A stretch of 64,000 bases of DNA from Arthrospira sp. PCC 9108 (GTDB lineage Bacteria > Cyanobacteriota > Cyanobacteriia > Cyanobacteriales > Microcoleaceae), in assembly GCA_016745315.1 (NCBI GenBank), contig CP066886.1, forward strand, positions 5,952,501 to 6,016,500, in the 5' to 3' direction. This document shows positions 8,952 to 18,274 of the stretch, piece after piece. Each line of letters starts with the position of its first letter. Position 1 is the first letter of the stretch. The position numbers and the translations under genes were made by a program. The notes beneath the pieces are model-generated. The model was not told the DNA's origin. It saw nothing but the letters and a program-made list of their open reading frames with translations, and did no database searches.

Positions 8952-9373
8952 ATGAACTCGGAAAATTTGGTGGTTGAGCCCATTTATATTGTGGTGATTG
9001 CGTCTACAATATTCTCGATTATCTTGGGTCTAATTTTTAAGGATATGTTAGAATATCAGGTGGCAGTTTGGCGACAGGCTGACCGGAAAAATAGGATTAA
9101 CTATAAAACTCCTAATGCTAAGGTGGCTTATGTAGCTATGTCGGTTTGTGTGTTTGTGGCTGTATCTTCGAGTTTGCTGGTGTTTATTCCGATTTACTGG
9201 TTGGCTACTGTGGGGGGGCTATTGTGGTTTTTCCTACGGCTTTATTGATTTGGCTACAATTGGGGTCAATGCTGAATCTGTGGGAAGATAAAGGGGATGA
9301 GGCGATTGATTTGGATAGATTTTTTGAAGGCGATCGCGAAAGAATTACGGGCTCGAGAAGTGACAAATCATAG
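8952..9373 (+). pseudogene. Small membrane protein interrupted by a one-base frameshift
   Basis: The frame from ATG 8952 encodes a protein with two predicted membrane helices (VVIASTIFSIILGLIF and a second near AYVAMSVCVFVAVSSSLLVF). It leaves frame at a run of seven G (about 9210-9216) and stops at 9248. If that run had eight G, reading would continue as LATVGGAIVVFPTALLIWLQ and on to a charged tail ending at 9373, a sensible third hydrophobic segment. The family is not recognised. The break may be a sequencing undercall or a true mutation. It sits directly after the CapA-like gene and may be cotranscribed with it. Confidence 0.6.
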
Positions 9374-9396
9374 TTAACATAGATACTCGGTTAAAA

Positions 9397-9591
9397 ATGG
9401 GCAGAAAAGCTAAACTAAAACATCTGCGAAAGCAACAACAGGCTAATCCGACGGCGGACACCCAAAACCGCCCAGAAGTAGAGGCTGATCCGACTCATTT
9501 TGTGGATGAACTGAAACAACAGGGGTATGATCTGAAAGGGAGCGATCGCTGTCCAGAAATTCCTCAAAAAATTGTCAAACCGCAACTTTAG
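9397..9591 (+). CDS. Small hydrophilic conserved-looking protein
   Basis: This 64-residue protein starts MGRKAKLKHLRKQQQ, a strongly basic N-terminus, and has an acidic middle (EVEADPTHFVDELKQQGYDL). It has no membrane segment or signal. It sits tightly between the frameshifted membrane gene and the HAD hydrolase gene, whose start lies five bases beyond its stop, so translation is probably coupled. I recognise no family; its compact position and protein-like composition support it being real. Confidence 0.6.
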   Translation: MGRKAKLKHLRKQQQANPTADTQNRPEVEADPTHFVDELKQQGYDLKGSDRCPEIPQKIVKPQL

Positions 9592-9596
9592 CACCA

Positions 9597-10363
9597 ATGA
9601 GTCATCTAAAAGCAATTATTTTTGATGTGGATGGGACCCTGGCTGAAACGGAAAGGGATGGTCACAGATTAGCCTTTAATCAAACATTTGCTGAAGCGGG
9701 TTTAGATTGGTATTGGTCTATTGAATTATATGGGGAATTATTGACGGTTTCGGGGGTAAGGAGCGTATAGATTATTATATCAAACGCTACCATCCTGATG
9801 GTCAATTCCCCAATAATTTGGATGAGTGGATTGCAGATCTTCACGAAGCTAAAACTCGCCATTATCGGGAGTTATTAGCGACGGGAGATATTCCCCTGCG
9901 TCCTGGGGTGAAGCGATTAATCACGGAGGCGCTGGGGGAGGGGGTGAGATTGGCGATCGCTACTACGAGCGCTTTTCCTAATGCGATCGCACTTTTGGAA
10001 GAAACCTTAAACCCCCATTGGTTTGAAGTAATTGCGGCCGGAGATATTGTCCCCCACAAAAAACCCGCGCCAGATATCTACAATTATGTATTAGAAAAAT
10101 TGGGGTTGACCGCTAACGATTGTGTGGCGATCGAAGATTCCCGACAGGGGTTACTGGCGGCGCGAGCCATGGGGTTAACGACGATTATTACTGTAAATAA
10201 TTATACAAAAAACGAAGATTTTTTAGGTGCTTCCTTGGTAATCAATCATTTGGGGGAACCGGATCTTTCCTGTGAAGCGATCGCCGGTACAGCCTTAAAT
10301 AGTGGTTATGTCAGCCTAGATTTATTAAGATATATCCACCAAATATCAACAGGTGTTATATAA
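9597..10363 (+). pseudogene. HAD-family hydrolase (CbbY/phosphoglycolate phosphatase-like), frameshifted
   Basis: The ATG at 9597 opens a HAD phosphatase: motif I is DVDGTLAETERDGH, with both catalytic Asp residues. Reading stops about 55 codons in because a run of five G near 9750 puts TAG in frame. One extra G would give TVSGGKERIDYYIKRY and join the long downstream frame, which carries motif II (IATTSAF), the motif III Lys region (PHKKPAPDIY) and motif IV (CVAIEDSRQGLLAA). The whole resembles CbbY-type sugar-phosphate phosphatases. The break is either an assembly homopolymer error or a recent mutation; the catalytic residues are otherwise intact. Confidence 0.85.
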
Positions 10364-10416
10364 TGGCGACCAGTTTAATCGAAATCCCCCTGGTTGCTTT
10401 GTAATTAACAAGTTCT

Positions 10417-10605
10417 ATGTCAGATTTTCCCATTGACCCCAATCTTTATTTGTTGCTGAGTGGCCACTGTTTGATTGGAGGGGTAGCAGCGGCGATCGCC
10501 TTTCAAAAAGGTCGTCGCCTCGGTGTTTGGTTAATTTTAGGACTAATAGGAGGGACGGCGGCTTTAGTCGCATCACTACTACTGAAACCAACTAAACCTA
10601 GTTAG
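10417..10605 (+). CDS. Small membrane protein
   Basis: This 62-residue protein consists mainly of two hydrophobic helices: LYLLLSGHCLIGGVAAAIAF at about residues 10-30 and VWLILGLIGGTAALVASLLL at about 37-56, split by a short basic loop (QKGRRLG) and ending KPTKPS. The Gly/Ala-rich helices resemble small cyanobacterial membrane proteins of unknown function. No partner is evident; it follows the HAD gene on the same strand with a 53-base gap. Confidence 0.6.
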   Translation: MSDFPIDPNLYLLLSGHCLIGGVAAAIAFQKGRRLGVWLILGLIGGTAALVASLLLKPTKPS

Positions 10606-10711
10606 GTAAAAATCTATTGAATTACGGTTAGCTGTAATTCAGAAACTGAAAGTAAGGCATCGGAAATCCTCCCCAAGCATTTCATCTATTTATTAATGGG
10701 GTAATTAAGTC

Positions 10712-12172
10712 ATGCTGAAAGGCATTTGGAGTCTATTTTCTTTCCAACAAGGTAGCCTGCGCCAAAGAATTTTTAAAGGTTATCTGATTCCGTTAATCCT
10801 ATTTTTAATAGTTGCTGGCTTGGTCTATTTTATCGGTGTTCAGCCGGTGCAACAACAAGTTAAAAATGTGGATCAAATTTATGGGGAAATTGAAGAGGTT
10901 AATAATCTAGCATTTAGTATTGTAGCAATGCAGCGGGCGGCTAGGGGGTATATTTTAGGTAGGGACTCCAGAGAATTGGAGGAGTACGAAGAATGGGATA
11001 CCCTCTTTTATGAACAATCGGAAAATTTGCGTAGCAGAATTCAAGAAACGGAACAGCGCCAAACATTAGATCGGATCATTGCTATTGGTGATCAGGTTAA
11101 TGAGTTCGATCGCCGCTTGATTTCCTACGTGCAATTAGGGAGACCAGAAAAAGTGACTGAGGTCTTACAAAAAGCGGAAGGTCAAGCCATTACAGACCAG
11201 TTAGAACAATTGGTGAGAGGTTTTGAAGCGACCAAGCGACAGCAACTTAATAACCAACAAAATCGGCAAATTAACCTGTTAAGGTGGCTGACAATTTTAA
11301 TATTTGGCAGTACAGCCATTTGTGCGGTAGTTGTCCTGAGTATTGGCTTGGGAATTTCGGCTACTATTGACCGAGAAACGGCGCAAATTTCTAACTCTTC
11401 CTTAGAAATTACTAGCGCCTTAGAAGAACAGGAACGCAGCTTAGGAGTTCAGGCGACTTCAGTTAATCAAACTACTACGACCATTGATGAGTTAAATGCG
11501 GCAGTACAGAATTCTACAGAACAGGCGAAAATTGCCACTGATGAAGCTCATCGCGCTTTGGGTTTGTCGGAAAAAGGCAGTGACGCAGTTCAACAAACTT
11601 TAGATAGAATGGAACTGCTGCGTCAAACAGTGGAAGCGATCGCTAATCGTAGCCTCGAATTAAGTGAGAAATCCCTGCAAATTAACAATATTGCTCGGTC
11701 AGTTAGTAACCTAGCTTATCAAACCAATTTACTAGCCTTAAATGCTTCTGTGGAAGCGGTGCGCGCGGGACAACAGGGGTTGGGTTTTGGGGTGGTGGCG
11801 TTAGAAATCCGTAAATTAGCCGATCGCAGTAAACAGTCAGCGGCAGAAATTAATACTCTGGTTTTGGATATTCAAAATGCCATTAACACTACGGTAAAAG
11901 TCACAGAATCAGGCAAATTAAGCGTTAGTGAAAGTGTGAAATCTGCTCACAATATGTCGAGTTCTTTTGCGGGTGTATCTCAAGCATTTCATCAGGTTTA
12001 TCTCAACAATCAAACTATTGCGAGAACCGCAGAACAGCAATTACTGGCTCTACAGCAGGTCAGCGAAGCGATGAATAGTCTTAATCAGGTGGCTCGCCAA
12101 AATGCGGACAGTATTGCCTTGTTAAGAGCCAATACTCAACGACTCAATGAATCTCTCATTAATTTACGGTAA
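10712..12172 (+). CDS. Methyl-accepting chemotaxis protein with CHASE3-like sensor
   Basis: This 486-residue chemoreceptor has a first membrane helix at about residues 24-46, an extracytoplasmic helical domain resembling CHASE3 (about 47-190), a second membrane helix at about 193-218, and a long cytoplasmic coiled coil. The signalling tip is clear: LAYQTNLLALNASVEAVRAG then GFGVVALEIRKLADRS, the region that contacts CheA and CheW. A HAMP domain is not obvious. In filamentous cyanobacteria such receptors control gliding, phototaxis or pilus motility. A periplasmic binding protein gene begins 19 bases downstream, suggesting that it may present the ligand. Confidence 0.92.
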   Translation: MLKGIWSLFSFQQGSLRQRIFKGYLIPLILFLIVAGLVYFIGVQPVQQQVKNVDQIYGEIEEVNNLAFSIVAMQRAARGYILGRDSRELEEYEEWDTLFYEQSENLRSRIQETEQRQTLDRIIAIGDQVNEFDRRLISYVQLGRPEKVTEVLQKAEGQAITDQLEQLVRGFEATKRQQLNNQQNRQINLLRWLTILIFGSTAICAVVVLSIGLGISATIDRETAQISNSSLEITSALEEQERSLGVQATSVNQTTTTIDELNAAVQNSTEQAKIATDEAHRALGLSEKGSDAVQQTLDRMELLRQTVEAIANRSLELSEKSLQINNIARSVSNLAYQTNLLALNASVEAVRAGQQGLGFGVVALEIRKLADRSKQSAAEINTLVLDIQNAINTTVKVTESGKLSVSESVKSAHNMSSSFAGVSQAFHQVYLNNQTIARTAEQQLLALQQVSEAMNSLNQVARQNADSIALLRANTQRLNESLINLR

Positions 12173-12191
12173 AATTTAGGGTAAATCCATC

Positions 12192-13559
12192 ATGAAAACT
12201 ACGAATAAATCCAGTAAATCAGTTGACAAAATCCCACAAATATGCTATAAATGTGGTCGATTTCATGATGGTAATTCGGACAGTGGGGATTTATCGGTAA
12301 ATCTCAGCTACGCGGTAACTAAGGGGTTAAATCATCCCCGAATGTTGTCTAAACACTCGATAAGACGGCGACAGTTTTTGTTAGGATTAGCAGGTACATC
12401 GGCTTTAGGAATTCTGAGCAATTGTGCGGCATCTCCCGACCCCAACTCTCAAGGGAATTTATCGGGTGTTATCCTAGAAAAAACTCAGCTAAGAATTGGT
12501 TTTTTGCCGATCGCCTGTGCTACGCCTATTCTGATTTGTGAATCTTTAAACCTCTATGAAAAATATGGTTTAGATGTAGAACTTGTGAAAATGAATAACT
12601 GGGAGCAAATCCGAGAAAGTGCGATCTCAGGAGAACTTGACGCTTATCATATGCTATCCCCGATGCCGATCGCCATTAGTTTAGGGTTAGAGTCTCGTCG
12701 ATTTCCCATCAGACTTGCTAGTATTGAAAACATCAATGGTAGTGCGATTACAGTAGCCATCAAACATCGAGAAAAAGTCAAAACCGCCGAAGATTTGAAA
12801 GGATTTAGGATTGCTATTCCTTTCACTCACTCAATGCACAATCTTCTACTCAGGTATTATCTAGCTAATAGCAAAGTTCACCCAGATCGGGATGTCGAAT
12901 TAGTGGTTACACCGCCGCCCAATATGGTGAACAGGTTAAGAAGTGGGGAAATTGATGCTATGGTGGCTCCTGAACCTTTTAACCAAATGGCAGTTAATCA
13001 AGGTCTGGGTTTTATTCATATTTTAACTAGGGACTTGTGGCCGGGTCATCCCTGCTGTTCTTTCACTACTTCTCAGGAATGGATCGAGCGTCATCCTAAT
13101 ACATTTCGGGCTATAAATAAAGCGATTATTGAGGGTTCCTATTATGCGAGCCAAAGCCAGAATCGTATAGATGTAGCGCGGCGACTAGCACAGTTACAAT
13201 ATCTGGATGCGCCAGAAGATACTCTGCGACAGGTGATGACCGGACAGTTTGTCAACCGCTTAGGTGAATCTCTCAATATTCCCGATCGCATTGATTTTGA
13301 CCCTTACCCTTGGAAAAGTTTTTCCTACTGGATTACGTCACAATTTGAGCGTTGGGGATATGTTCCCATGGGAAGCCTTAATCATGAGGCGATCGCCGCC
13401 GATATTTTTCTAACCGGACTCGCACGCCAAATGGCAAAACAATTAGGTCAGCAACCCCCTACTATCACCCTCCGATTTGAATCATTAAAATTTGATACTT
13501 TCGACCCCAGTGAACCGGAAAATTATGCCAGACAACAGATTGAGAAGTTAGGTTTTTAA
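12192..13559 (+). CDS. NrtA/CmpA-like ABC transporter substrate-binding protein
   Basis: The core is a periplasmic binding protein of the nitrate/bicarbonate/NMT1 type: LRIGFLPIACATPILICESL, DAYHMLSPMPIAISLGL, and MVAPEPFNQMAVNQGLGFI match NrtA/CmpA landmarks. A twin-arginine signal, RRRQFLLGLAGTSALG, lies at about residues 58-73 and is followed by a possible lipobox Cys (LSNC). Because 57 residues would precede the Arg pair, the true start may be ATG 12342. The upstream 50 codons remain open and include a CYKC motif. No permease or ATPase gene is adjacent; the neighbour is a chemoreceptor, so a sensory role is plausible. The ligand cannot be told from the sequence. Confidence 0.85.
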   Translation: MKTTNKSSKSVDKIPQICYKCGRFHDGNSDSGDLSVNLSYAVTKGLNHPRMLSKHSIRRRQFLLGLAGTSALGILSNCAASPDPNSQGNLSGVILEKTQLRIGFLPIACATPILICESLNLYEKYGLDVELVKMNNWEQIRESAISGELDAYHMLSPMPIAISLGLESRRFPIRLASIENINGSAITVAIKHREKVKTAEDLKGFRIAIPFTHSMHNLLLRYYLANSKVHPDRDVELVVTPPPNMVNRLRSGEIDAMVAPEPFNQMAVNQGLGFIHILTRDLWPGHPCCSFTTSQEWIERHPNTFRAINKAIIEGSYYASQSQNRIDVARRLAQLQYLDAPEDTLRQVMTGQFVNRLGESLNIPDRIDFDPYPWKSFSYWITSQFERWGYVPMGSLNHEAIAADIFLTGLARQMAKQLGQQPPTITLRFESLKFDTFDPSEPENYARQQIEKLGF

Positions 13560-13606
13560 TAGCAACAGTATTTTATTAAAGGTGATTGTGATTATGTCGT
13601 TGGGTA

Positions 13607-13664
13607 GGGTGCGTCAGAACCCCTGAATAATCATGAACAGATGAGGGGGAAAGACTGACGCACC
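13607..13664. repeat. Short palindromic repeat with GGTGCGTCAG ends
   Basis: GGGTGCGTCAGA at 13607-13618 and CTGACGCACC at 13655-13664 form perfect inverted ends of about ten bases around a 37-base centre. A second copy lies at 19265-19323 with the same ends and nearly the same length but a different centre. It fits a small non-autonomous dispersed repeat placed between genes. Confidence 0.7.
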
Positions 13665-13674
13665 AGAAGTCAAG

Positions 13675-15171
13675 TTAAGAATACTTATTTTTTAAGGCAT
13701 CTCGCGCTTGTTCGCGGTCATCAAAATGGACTTTTTCCGTGCCCAGAATTTGATAATCTTCGTGACCTTTCCCAGCAATTAAGACACCATCGCCGGGTTG
13801 AGCCTCGTCGATAGCGGTGCGAATAGCTTTAGCCCGATCGCCAATTACTATAGGTTTAACATGATCAGGGATTCCGGCGAGAACATCCTGCAAAATGCGG
13901 TCAGGATCTTCGGTGCGGGGATTATCGGATGTGACTACCGCTAAATCGGATAAATCCGCCGCAATTTTACCCATTTTCGGGCGTTTAGTGCGATCGCGAT
14001 CGCCCCCACAGCCAAACACGCAAATCATCCGACCCGGAATAAACGGACGGGAGGCTTTCAGTAGATTTTCCAAACTATCAGGAGTATGGGCATAATCAAC
14101 AATCACGGTAATATTCTGCTCTGGGGAAATCTGCACCCTTTCCATGCGACCAGGAACGCCGCCAAAGGCTGGTAGACAGTCCACCATAGCCGACAAATCC
14201 AAACCGAGAGCTAAACCCGCCCCCAAGGCTGCCAACAGGTTAGAGAGGTTATATTGACCGACTAAGGGTAGGGAAAAGGAAGCCGATCCCATGGGGGTAT
14301 GGAGAACTCCCTGAATACCTGTGGGTTGATAAACGAGGCTATCTGCCCATATATCGGCGCTAGGGTCACTGACGCTATAACTCCAAACGCGATCGCCCCC
14401 CAACCGTGCCATCAACTTTTTACCATAGTCATCATCAGCATTAATAATCGCCTTACCCTGGAGATAATCATCACTAAATAGCAAGGCTTTCGCCTCAAAG
14501 TAATCATCCATGGTGGGATGATAGTCTAGGTGGTCCTGAGTCAAATTAGTAAATACTGCCACCTGAAACGGACAGCCCAAAACCCGGCCCTGGTGTAAGG
14601 CATGGGAACTAACTTCCATCACCCCAAACTGGCAGCCTGCGCCTACTGCGTCAGCTAATTGGTGTTGAAGTTCCACCGCAAAGGGGGTAGTATGAACCGC
14701 GACTTCTTGAAACCCCGGCCAACGGGTGTAAAGGGTTCCCAGTAACGCTGTAGGCTTGTCAACGTTGGTTAGGAGAAATTCGATCAGGTGGGTGGTGGTG
14801 GTTTTGCCATTAGTTCCGGTCACCCCTACTAATTTAAGGGTTTGGGCGGGATGGTTATAAAATGCTGTGGCTATCTCAGCGCAGGCTTTGGTCATGTCGG
14901 CGGCGGGAATGACGCAGGGAATGGTATCAGAGTCTGTCTCTGGTGGGGTGTTGCTGGCGGCGGACTGGGAAACTATGGCAGCTACGGCACCGGAGGCGAT
15001 CGCACTTGGCCAAAAATCCCCCCCATCAACTCTTGTTCCCGGCATTCCTAAAAACAGATCCCCCGGCTTACAGGCGTGGGAGTTAGTCGCCAAGCCTGTG
15101 ATTTCTATGTCTAAGGCGGGGTGATACTCTGGGGGTAATAAGTTGGGGTTGAGTAAATCTTTGAGTTTCAC
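13675..15171 (-). CDS. murE: UDP-MurNAc-L-Ala-D-Glu:meso-diaminopimelate ligase
   Basis: MurE adds meso-diaminopimelate to the peptidoglycan precursor in the cytoplasm. The 498-residue protein shows the ATP-binding loop GVTGTNGKTTT, the EVSSHAL segment, the NLTQDHLDYH motif, and the DAP-selecting motif DNPR near the C-terminus (VVTSDNPRTEDP). The end carries GKGHEDYQ, also conserved. The start is a GTG with AGGAG eight bases upstream. It is not in a division/cell-wall cluster here, which is usual for cyanobacteria. Confidence 0.96.
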   Translation of the reverse strand: MKLKDLLNPNLLPPEYHPALDIEITGLATNSHACKPGDLFLGMPGTRVDGGDFWPSAIASGAVAAIVSQSAASNTPPETDSDTIPCVIPAADMTKACAEIATAFYNHPAQTLKLVGVTGTNGKTTTTHLIEFLLTNVDKPTALLGTLYTRWPGFQEVAVHTTPFAVELQHQLADAVGAGCQFGVMEVSSHALHQGRVLGCPFQVAVFTNLTQDHLDYHPTMDDYFEAKALLFSDDYLQGKAIINADDDYGKKLMARLGGDRVWSYSVSDPSADIWADSLVYQPTGIQGVLHTPMGSASFSLPLVGQYNLSNLLAALGAGLALGLDLSAMVDCLPAFGGVPGRMERVQISPEQNITVIVDYAHTPDSLENLLKASRPFIPGRMICVFGCGGDRDRTKRPKMGKIAADLSDLAVVTSDNPRTEDPDRILQDVLAGIPDHVKPIVIGDRAKAIRTAIDEAQPGDGVLIAGKGHEDYQILGTEKVHFDDREQARDALKNKYS

Positions 15172-15216
15172 TGGTCAAACTCCTCACAATTTGATGATTG
15201 TTGTCAATCTAATGTT

Positions 15217-15492
15217 TTAGCAATATTTTTGTAGGATTTGTTCCAACTGGTAGGCGGAAATACGGGGAGATGGTCTGGGGATGGGTTCTTCGGTCAGGCT
15301 GCGATCGCCACATTTATACAGGACTGGGACTTCATATTGATAGATTTCATACCAGTCTGGTCGGGTGGTGATGTCCCGAATTTCCAGGTCAAACTGACAG
15401 GGACTATTGCTATCTGCTTGAATTTCTTCGAGTTTCTCCTGGAGGTTTTCGCACAAATGACAGCCAGGTTTACTATAAAGTATGAGTTTCAT
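15217..15492 (-). CDS. Glutaredoxin/thioredoxin-fold small protein
   Basis: The 91-residue protein begins MKLILYSKPGCHLCENLQEK, so it has a beta strand and a CxxC redox pair (Cys10, Cys13) at the start of a helix. The sequence YEVPVLYKCG near residue 58 supplies the cis-Pro typical of the fold. It belongs to the DUF836/glutaredoxin-like group of small disulphide proteins. It lies between murE and the ABC ATPase gene on the same strand. The redox partner is unknown. Confidence 0.85.
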   Translation of the reverse strand: MKLILYSKPGCHLCENLQEKLEEIQADSNSPCQFDLEIRDITTRPDWYEIYQYEVPVLYKCGDRSLTEEPIPRPSPRISAYQLEQILQKYC

Positions 15493-15526
15493 TGATGACT
15501 AAAGTTCTGGGTTCAACCTATTATAA

Positions 15527-17484
15527 TTAACTGGCAATTCGTTGGATATCTCCCGTGGGAATTGAGGCGATTAGTCGGCGGGTATATTCCTGTTGAGGAT
15601 AGCGATAAATCTCCTCGGAGTCGCCGATTTCCTCGATTTTGCCTTGGTTCATGACTATGATGCGATCGCTCATGAATTTAACCACACTCAAATCATGGGA
15701 GATAAAGATATATGTTAGCTCAAACTCCCTTTGTAGCTCCTTCAGCAGGTTTAACACCTGGGCTTGTACAGAAACATCCAAAGCTGACACCGACTCGTCA
15801 CAGATGATAAATTTCGGGTTTAAAGCCAGAGACCTAGCAATACAAATCCGTTGTCTTTGTCCTCCCGAAAATTCGTGGGGATAGCGTCTCATAAAGTCCG
15901 GGTTAAGTCCGACTCTTTCTAATAAATAAGCAGTGCGATCGCGTCTGTGTTTATAGTTACCTACTGAGTGAATTAACAGAGGTTCCATCACCGCATCCCC
16001 AATGGTTAAACGGGGGTCAAGGGAACTAAACGGGTCTTGGAACACAATTTGCATCTCCCGCCGCACCCACTTCATTTTTTGCTGAAATTCCCGGTGCTGG
16101 CGATAGTCTTTTAAACGATTCATCCAAGAACCCGAAGGCTGATAATTCGTAATATCTTCCCCCGCAAAAATCACCCGACCGCTATAGGGGAGAATCAGTT
16201 GTAAAATCGCCCTAGATAGCGTACTTTTACCGCAGCCAGACTCTCCCACTAATCCTAATGTTTCTCCCGGGAATACATCAAAAGATACATCATTAACTGC
16301 CATAAATAGCCTTTGAGTACCTCCTAAAACCCCAGGAATTTTGAATGCTACTCGCAAATTTTCCACCGATAACAACGGGGAATCATCCGGGTTTTCTGGA
16401 ACCTTGGCGACCGTCTCTAGGGTATCATCGGGGATGTTTTCTTGATGGTCAATCACCCTAATTTCTGTGCCAGTTTCCGTAGTGACAACTTCCATAAAAT
16501 CCGCAATGGTGGGAAGTTTTGCCCCCCGTCGGGTTTGTAAGGTGGGACGACAAGCCAGCAATCCCTTGGTGTAGGGATGTTGGGGGTTAGTGAACAGTTG
16601 ATTAATCTGGTTTAATTCGACGATTTTACCCTGATACATGACCGCTACTGTATCGGCAATTTCCGCGATAACTCCGAAATCGTGGGTAATGAAAATCATC
16701 GACATTCCTCGGCGATCGCGCAATTCTCGCAGCAGGTCTAAAATAGTCGCTTGTACTGTTACATCTAAAGCCGTCGTCGGTTCATCAGCAATCAATAATG
16801 TCGGATTGCAGGAAATAGCCATCGCAATCATGACCCGTTGCAGTTGACCCCCAGAGAGTTCGTGAGGATAGCGATCGAGAAATGCTCGTTTTTGGTCATT
16901 TACCCGAGTTTGCCATTCCCGCTGTGAGGGCGGTTTATTAATATCATCATTCGGAGGAGTTTCTAACTGTAGTTGCTCAAGGATTTGCTCATCACTAGGT
17001 AATAGCTTCACTTCCTGCAATAAACTCGCCGCCTTCCATAATCCTTCGCGGGGGTAATATCCTGATGCTGGCGGATAGCTTCAATCAATTGAAAACCAAT
17101 CGTATAAACCGGGTTAAGGGAACTCATCGGTTCCTGAAATATCATAGAGATTTCACCGCCGCGAAATTGCTGCTTTTGCGATTCTGGTAGTTGTAGTAAA
17201 TCTATCGCTGCTGTGCTATAATCTTTGCTATTAGCTTCAGCTTCATCCGCCTTGGGGTTTCCTGGCCAAAACCAGATTTCTCCCCCCACTTGAGATGTAG
17301 CCGGGGACAGCAACCCCATAATTGCTAAAGACGTGACAGATTTTCCTGACCCGGACTCCCCGACAATTCCTAGGGTCTGTCCGGGTTTGACCTGAAAGGA
17401 GATCTGATCGACGGCGCTTGTGGTTCTCTGGTCAGATTTAAACTGAACCTGTAGGCTTTTGACATCAAGGACAAAATCTGGCAT
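15527..17484 (-). pseudogene. Double ATP-binding subunit of a dipeptide/oligopeptide-type ABC importer, frameshifted
   Basis: Two nucleotide-binding domains of the DppD/OppD and DppF/OppF types are fused. The first has Walker A GESGSGKS and its signature LSGGQLQR; the second has GESGCGKST and FSGGQRQR. The gene is split in the first domain: the 5' part (17484 down to about 17040) ends in an unrelated tail. A run of five C near 17051 should be six; that would give DITPREGLWKAASLLQEVKLL and join both parts. The fused protein would be about 650 residues and would power peptide or nickel-type uptake. No permease gene is adjacent, which is common in cyanobacteria. Confidence 0.9.
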
Positions 17485-17624
17485 GGTAGTGGGGAGTTTT
17501 CAGGACTTGGGGAAAATTTTTCCGATTTTAGCAGAATTGTTAAGAACTCTCACCGAATCCCATCGATAAGTACCGATTAGGGTAAAATAAATCCCGATTG
17601 TTCAGCCCAGGTGAAGATGCTCCC

Positions 17625-18182
17625 ATGATTTCGAGTAACGATTTTCGCACAGGTGTCAGTATTGAATTAGACGGAACTGTGTGGCGGGTGGTAGAATTCC
17701 TCCACGTTAAGCCAGGAAAGGGTTCCGCCTTTGTCCGTACCAAACTAAAAAACGCACAGACGGGTAACGTCATGGAACGGACATTCCGGGCTGGGGAGAC
17801 GGTTCCCCAGGCTAACCTGGAGAAAAAGACCATGCAACACACCTATAAAGATGGTGATGATTATGTGTTCATGGACATGGACACCTTCGAGGAAGCCCAC
17901 CTAACTCCTGATCAGATTGGTAATGGGGTTAAATACCTGATCGAAGGTATGGAGGTTAATGTACTCTACTGGAATGACCAAGTCCTAGAGGTGGAACTTC
18001 CCAACTCCGTCAGCCTAGAAGTGACGGAAACAGATCCGGGAGTTAAAGGCGATACCGCGACGGGTGGAACGAAACCAGCTACCCTACAAACAGGCGCAAC
18101 TGTGATGGTTCCTCTGTTTATTTCTGTGGGTGAGCGCATTCGCATTGATACCCGCAACGATAGTTATCAGGGTCGCGATTAA
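17625..18182 (+). CDS. efp: Translation elongation factor P
   Basis: EF-P rescues ribosomes stalled at polyproline. The 185-residue protein starting MISSNDFRTG has the KOW-like N-domain with the loop HVKPGKGSAF, whose tip Lys is the position modified in many bacteria, and the C-terminal signature ending GERIRIDTRNDSYQGRD. I chose ATG 17625 because it matches the family N-terminus; the frame is open nine codons further up. It is followed by accB at a 92-base distance, a gene order often seen in cyanobacteria. Confidence 0.97.
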   Translation: MISSNDFRTGVSIELDGTVWRVVEFLHVKPGKGSAFVRTKLKNAQTGNVMERTFRAGETVPQANLEKKTMQHTYKDGDDYVFMDMDTFEEAHLTPDQIGNGVKYLIEGMEVNVLYWNDQVLEVELPNSVSLEVTETDPGVKGDTATGGTKPATLQTGATVMVPLFISVGERIRIDTRNDSYQGRD

Positions 18183-18274
18183 TATTTCCAGTGTTAACCC
18201 AATTGCTGGGTAAGATGATGTGGGCGATCGCCCGTAATTTTAAACCATATTGTTTTTAGGGAGATATACCAACT

